From contig NZ_JAALBX010000011.1 in NCBI RefSeq assembly GCF_011077955.1, positions 90,442 to 154,441 on the forward strand: 64,000 bases of DNA, read 5' to 3'. The translations under genes were made by a program, and so were the position numbers. Source of the DNA: Citrobacter freundii. GTDB lineage: Bacteria; Pseudomonadota; Gammaproteobacteria; Enterobacterales; Enterobacteriaceae. The notes beneath the pieces were generated by a model. The model did not search any database, was not told the origin of the DNA, and saw only the letters and a list, made by a program, of their open reading frames with translations. Positions 63,156 to 64,000 of the stretch are shown one piece after another; position 1 is the stretch's first letter, and every line of letters starts with the position of its first letter.

Positions 63156-63245
63156 ATGGGAAAGTCACTTGCTGAAGGAGTGCTTGTAGGTCGCGGGTAT
63201 ATTGCCCGCTATCACAACGTAATGGATAAAACGTTTAGAGGGTAA
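63156..63245 (+). CDS. Possible 29-residue peptide after the EAL-like gene
   Basis: MGKSLAEGVLVGRGYIARYH leads a 29-codon frame with a good AAAGGGAGC ribosome binding site seven bases before the ATG, 25 bp past the EAL-like stop. No family is recognised. It may be a genuine small protein or the start of a gene cut by an old rearrangement, since the following 680 bp contain no frame. Confidence 0.4.
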   Translation: MGKSLAEGVLVGRGYIARYHNVMDKTFRG

Positions 63246-63931
63246 ACGAAAATTCAGGGGCTCATTTTATTTCCGACAGGCAAGCATAACGGAATAAAAT
63301 ATTATCGCGCCCAGATTCAAAGCAATTACACAGTAGCTCAATGCATCAGGGTTACAATTCGCGATGTATAAACGTGAGGCTCAGCGTGCAGGCTTACACC
63401 TTCGATCGGTGACAACTGTCTGGTTAGATATTTGTAACAGCGCGAATTCAATGACTTTAAAAATTGCATATAAACCCGGCGGCAGGAGTTGTCTGGCATC
63501 GCGCTTTTGATCTGGCTGCCGGTTATTTTCGCGAAACCTTGAATAGCTGTAGAGCAAAGAAAAAGAAATTAATTATTGCGTGCAGGACAACGACATTTTA
63601 ATTGCCGCCGGACACAGGCCCGACGCGGCTTCGCGGGTGGATAACCAGCAAAAATATTCGCCCGTTCAGCACCGGATTTATGCGCACCGGTGTGCATAAA
63701 TGACCGCGCAGCGCCCCGCCTTAAAATCCCCGGAAAATCCGCTGTTTTGCTGAATTACGGCATGCATCCACAGGGTGCATGGTTTTGCATGTGTTTATGC
63801 ATCCTTTTCACCCTCACCGCGCCAGTAACGGCGCGGCCTGAACCCGTACATGTGTAAGCATCCCGGCAAAACGGCCCATTCACTTTTAGAGATCTTCCGA
63901 CATACTGATTATGTCTTCTGAGGAGATCACC
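63246..63931. other. Non-coding stretch with inverted repeats before an IS3-family element
   Basis: Composition shifts from AT-rich to GC-rich near 63600. A 26-bp inverted repeat with one mismatched pair lies at 63676-63701 (arms ATTTATGCGCACC and GGTGTGCATAAAT). From 63761 to 63805 TGCAT occurs four times (GGCATGCATCC, GGGTGCATGG, TTGCATG, TATGCATCC). No protein frame is supported. The left end of the IS element must lie near 63850-63930, but its exact inverted repeat could not be fixed. Confidence 0.5.
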
Positions 63932-64000
63932 ATGCGTAAAGCCCGATTCACCGAACACCAGATCATTTCCGTTCTGAAGTCCGTCGAAGCAGGACGTACC
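63932..64000 (+). mobile_element. IS3-family transposase OrfA, first 23 codons
   Basis: The frame MRKARFTEHQIISVLKSVEA runs off the window. I recognise this start as the helix-turn-helix protein OrfA of IS3-family elements (IS407-like subgroup). GAGGAGATCACC precedes the ATG. Whether OrfB follows and whether the element is complete cannot be seen. Confidence 0.85.

Overview
The window is a chromosomal segment of a gamma-proteobacterium of the Enterobacteriaceae. About 46 kb follows the gene order known from Escherichia coli around rpoS-mutS-recA-gshA-proU-nrd, with 75-95% similar-looking proteins as judged from memory. A second cysG in front of cysDNC, an intact HosA/hydroxyarylic-acid decarboxylase cluster between rpoS and mutS, and cueP suggest the Enterobacter/Cronobacter/Kosakonia/Klebsiella side of the family. 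I cannot fix the genus from sequence alone.

Layout. 1-212: 5' part of iap (minus strand). 455-5257: sulfate assimilation (cysG-cysD-cysN-cysC) and ygbE. 5431-11726: the tightly packed ftsB-ispD-ispF-truD-surE-pcm-nlpD-rpoS block, ending in a clear terminator. 11952-14792: the MarR regulator HosA diverging from vdcB-vdcC-vdcD (UbiX/UbiD-type decarboxylase), with a perfect palindromic operator at the vdc start. 14835-18288: mutS and the periplasmic copper protein gene cueP with a textbook CueR-type promoter. 18478-25214: mltB, pncC, recA (LexA box), recX, alaS, csrA. 25516-26369: a tRNA-Ser gene and four identical tRNA-Arg genes, with truncated tRNA tails in the spacers. 26782-30082: yqaB, yqaA, gshA, the sRNA gene micA, luxS. 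30147-36002: emrB, emrA, emrR, ygaH, ygaZ and an intact ygaY. 36419-39842: proVWX with its sigma-70 promoter. 40124-43978: nrdHIEF with two NrdR-type boxes. 44128-46772: ygaM, ygaC, alaE, an unknown gene and yqaE.

From about 46.8 kb synteny with E. coli breaks. An assorted stretch follows: ansB, a CspA-family gene with a cspA-like leader, a Tat-exported PhoX phosphatase with a Pho box, a CigR-family gene and a four-repeat membrane protein. Next comes an AT-rich segment with an orphan membrane protein (53791-54507). Beyond it lies a compact seven-gene minus-strand operon (61812 to 54848): a WYL regulator, an AAA+ ATPase, an unknown helical protein, a ZorA-like MotA/TolQ-family motor protein with a long coiled-coil tail, a ZorB-like OmpA-domain stator protein, a YaaW-family (UPF0174) protein and an unknown one-TM protein. 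This is the most interesting element. It has the ZorAB ion-driven core of Zorya anti-phage defence, but none of the usual Zorya partners (ZorC, D, E, F, G), and its own set of partners instead. I do not recognise this gene set as a named system.

The right end holds a degenerate EAL-domain gene preceded by a near-consensus LexA box, a possible 29-residue peptide, a non-coding stretch with a 26-bp inverted repeat, and the first 23 codons of an IS3-family transposase OrfA running off the window.
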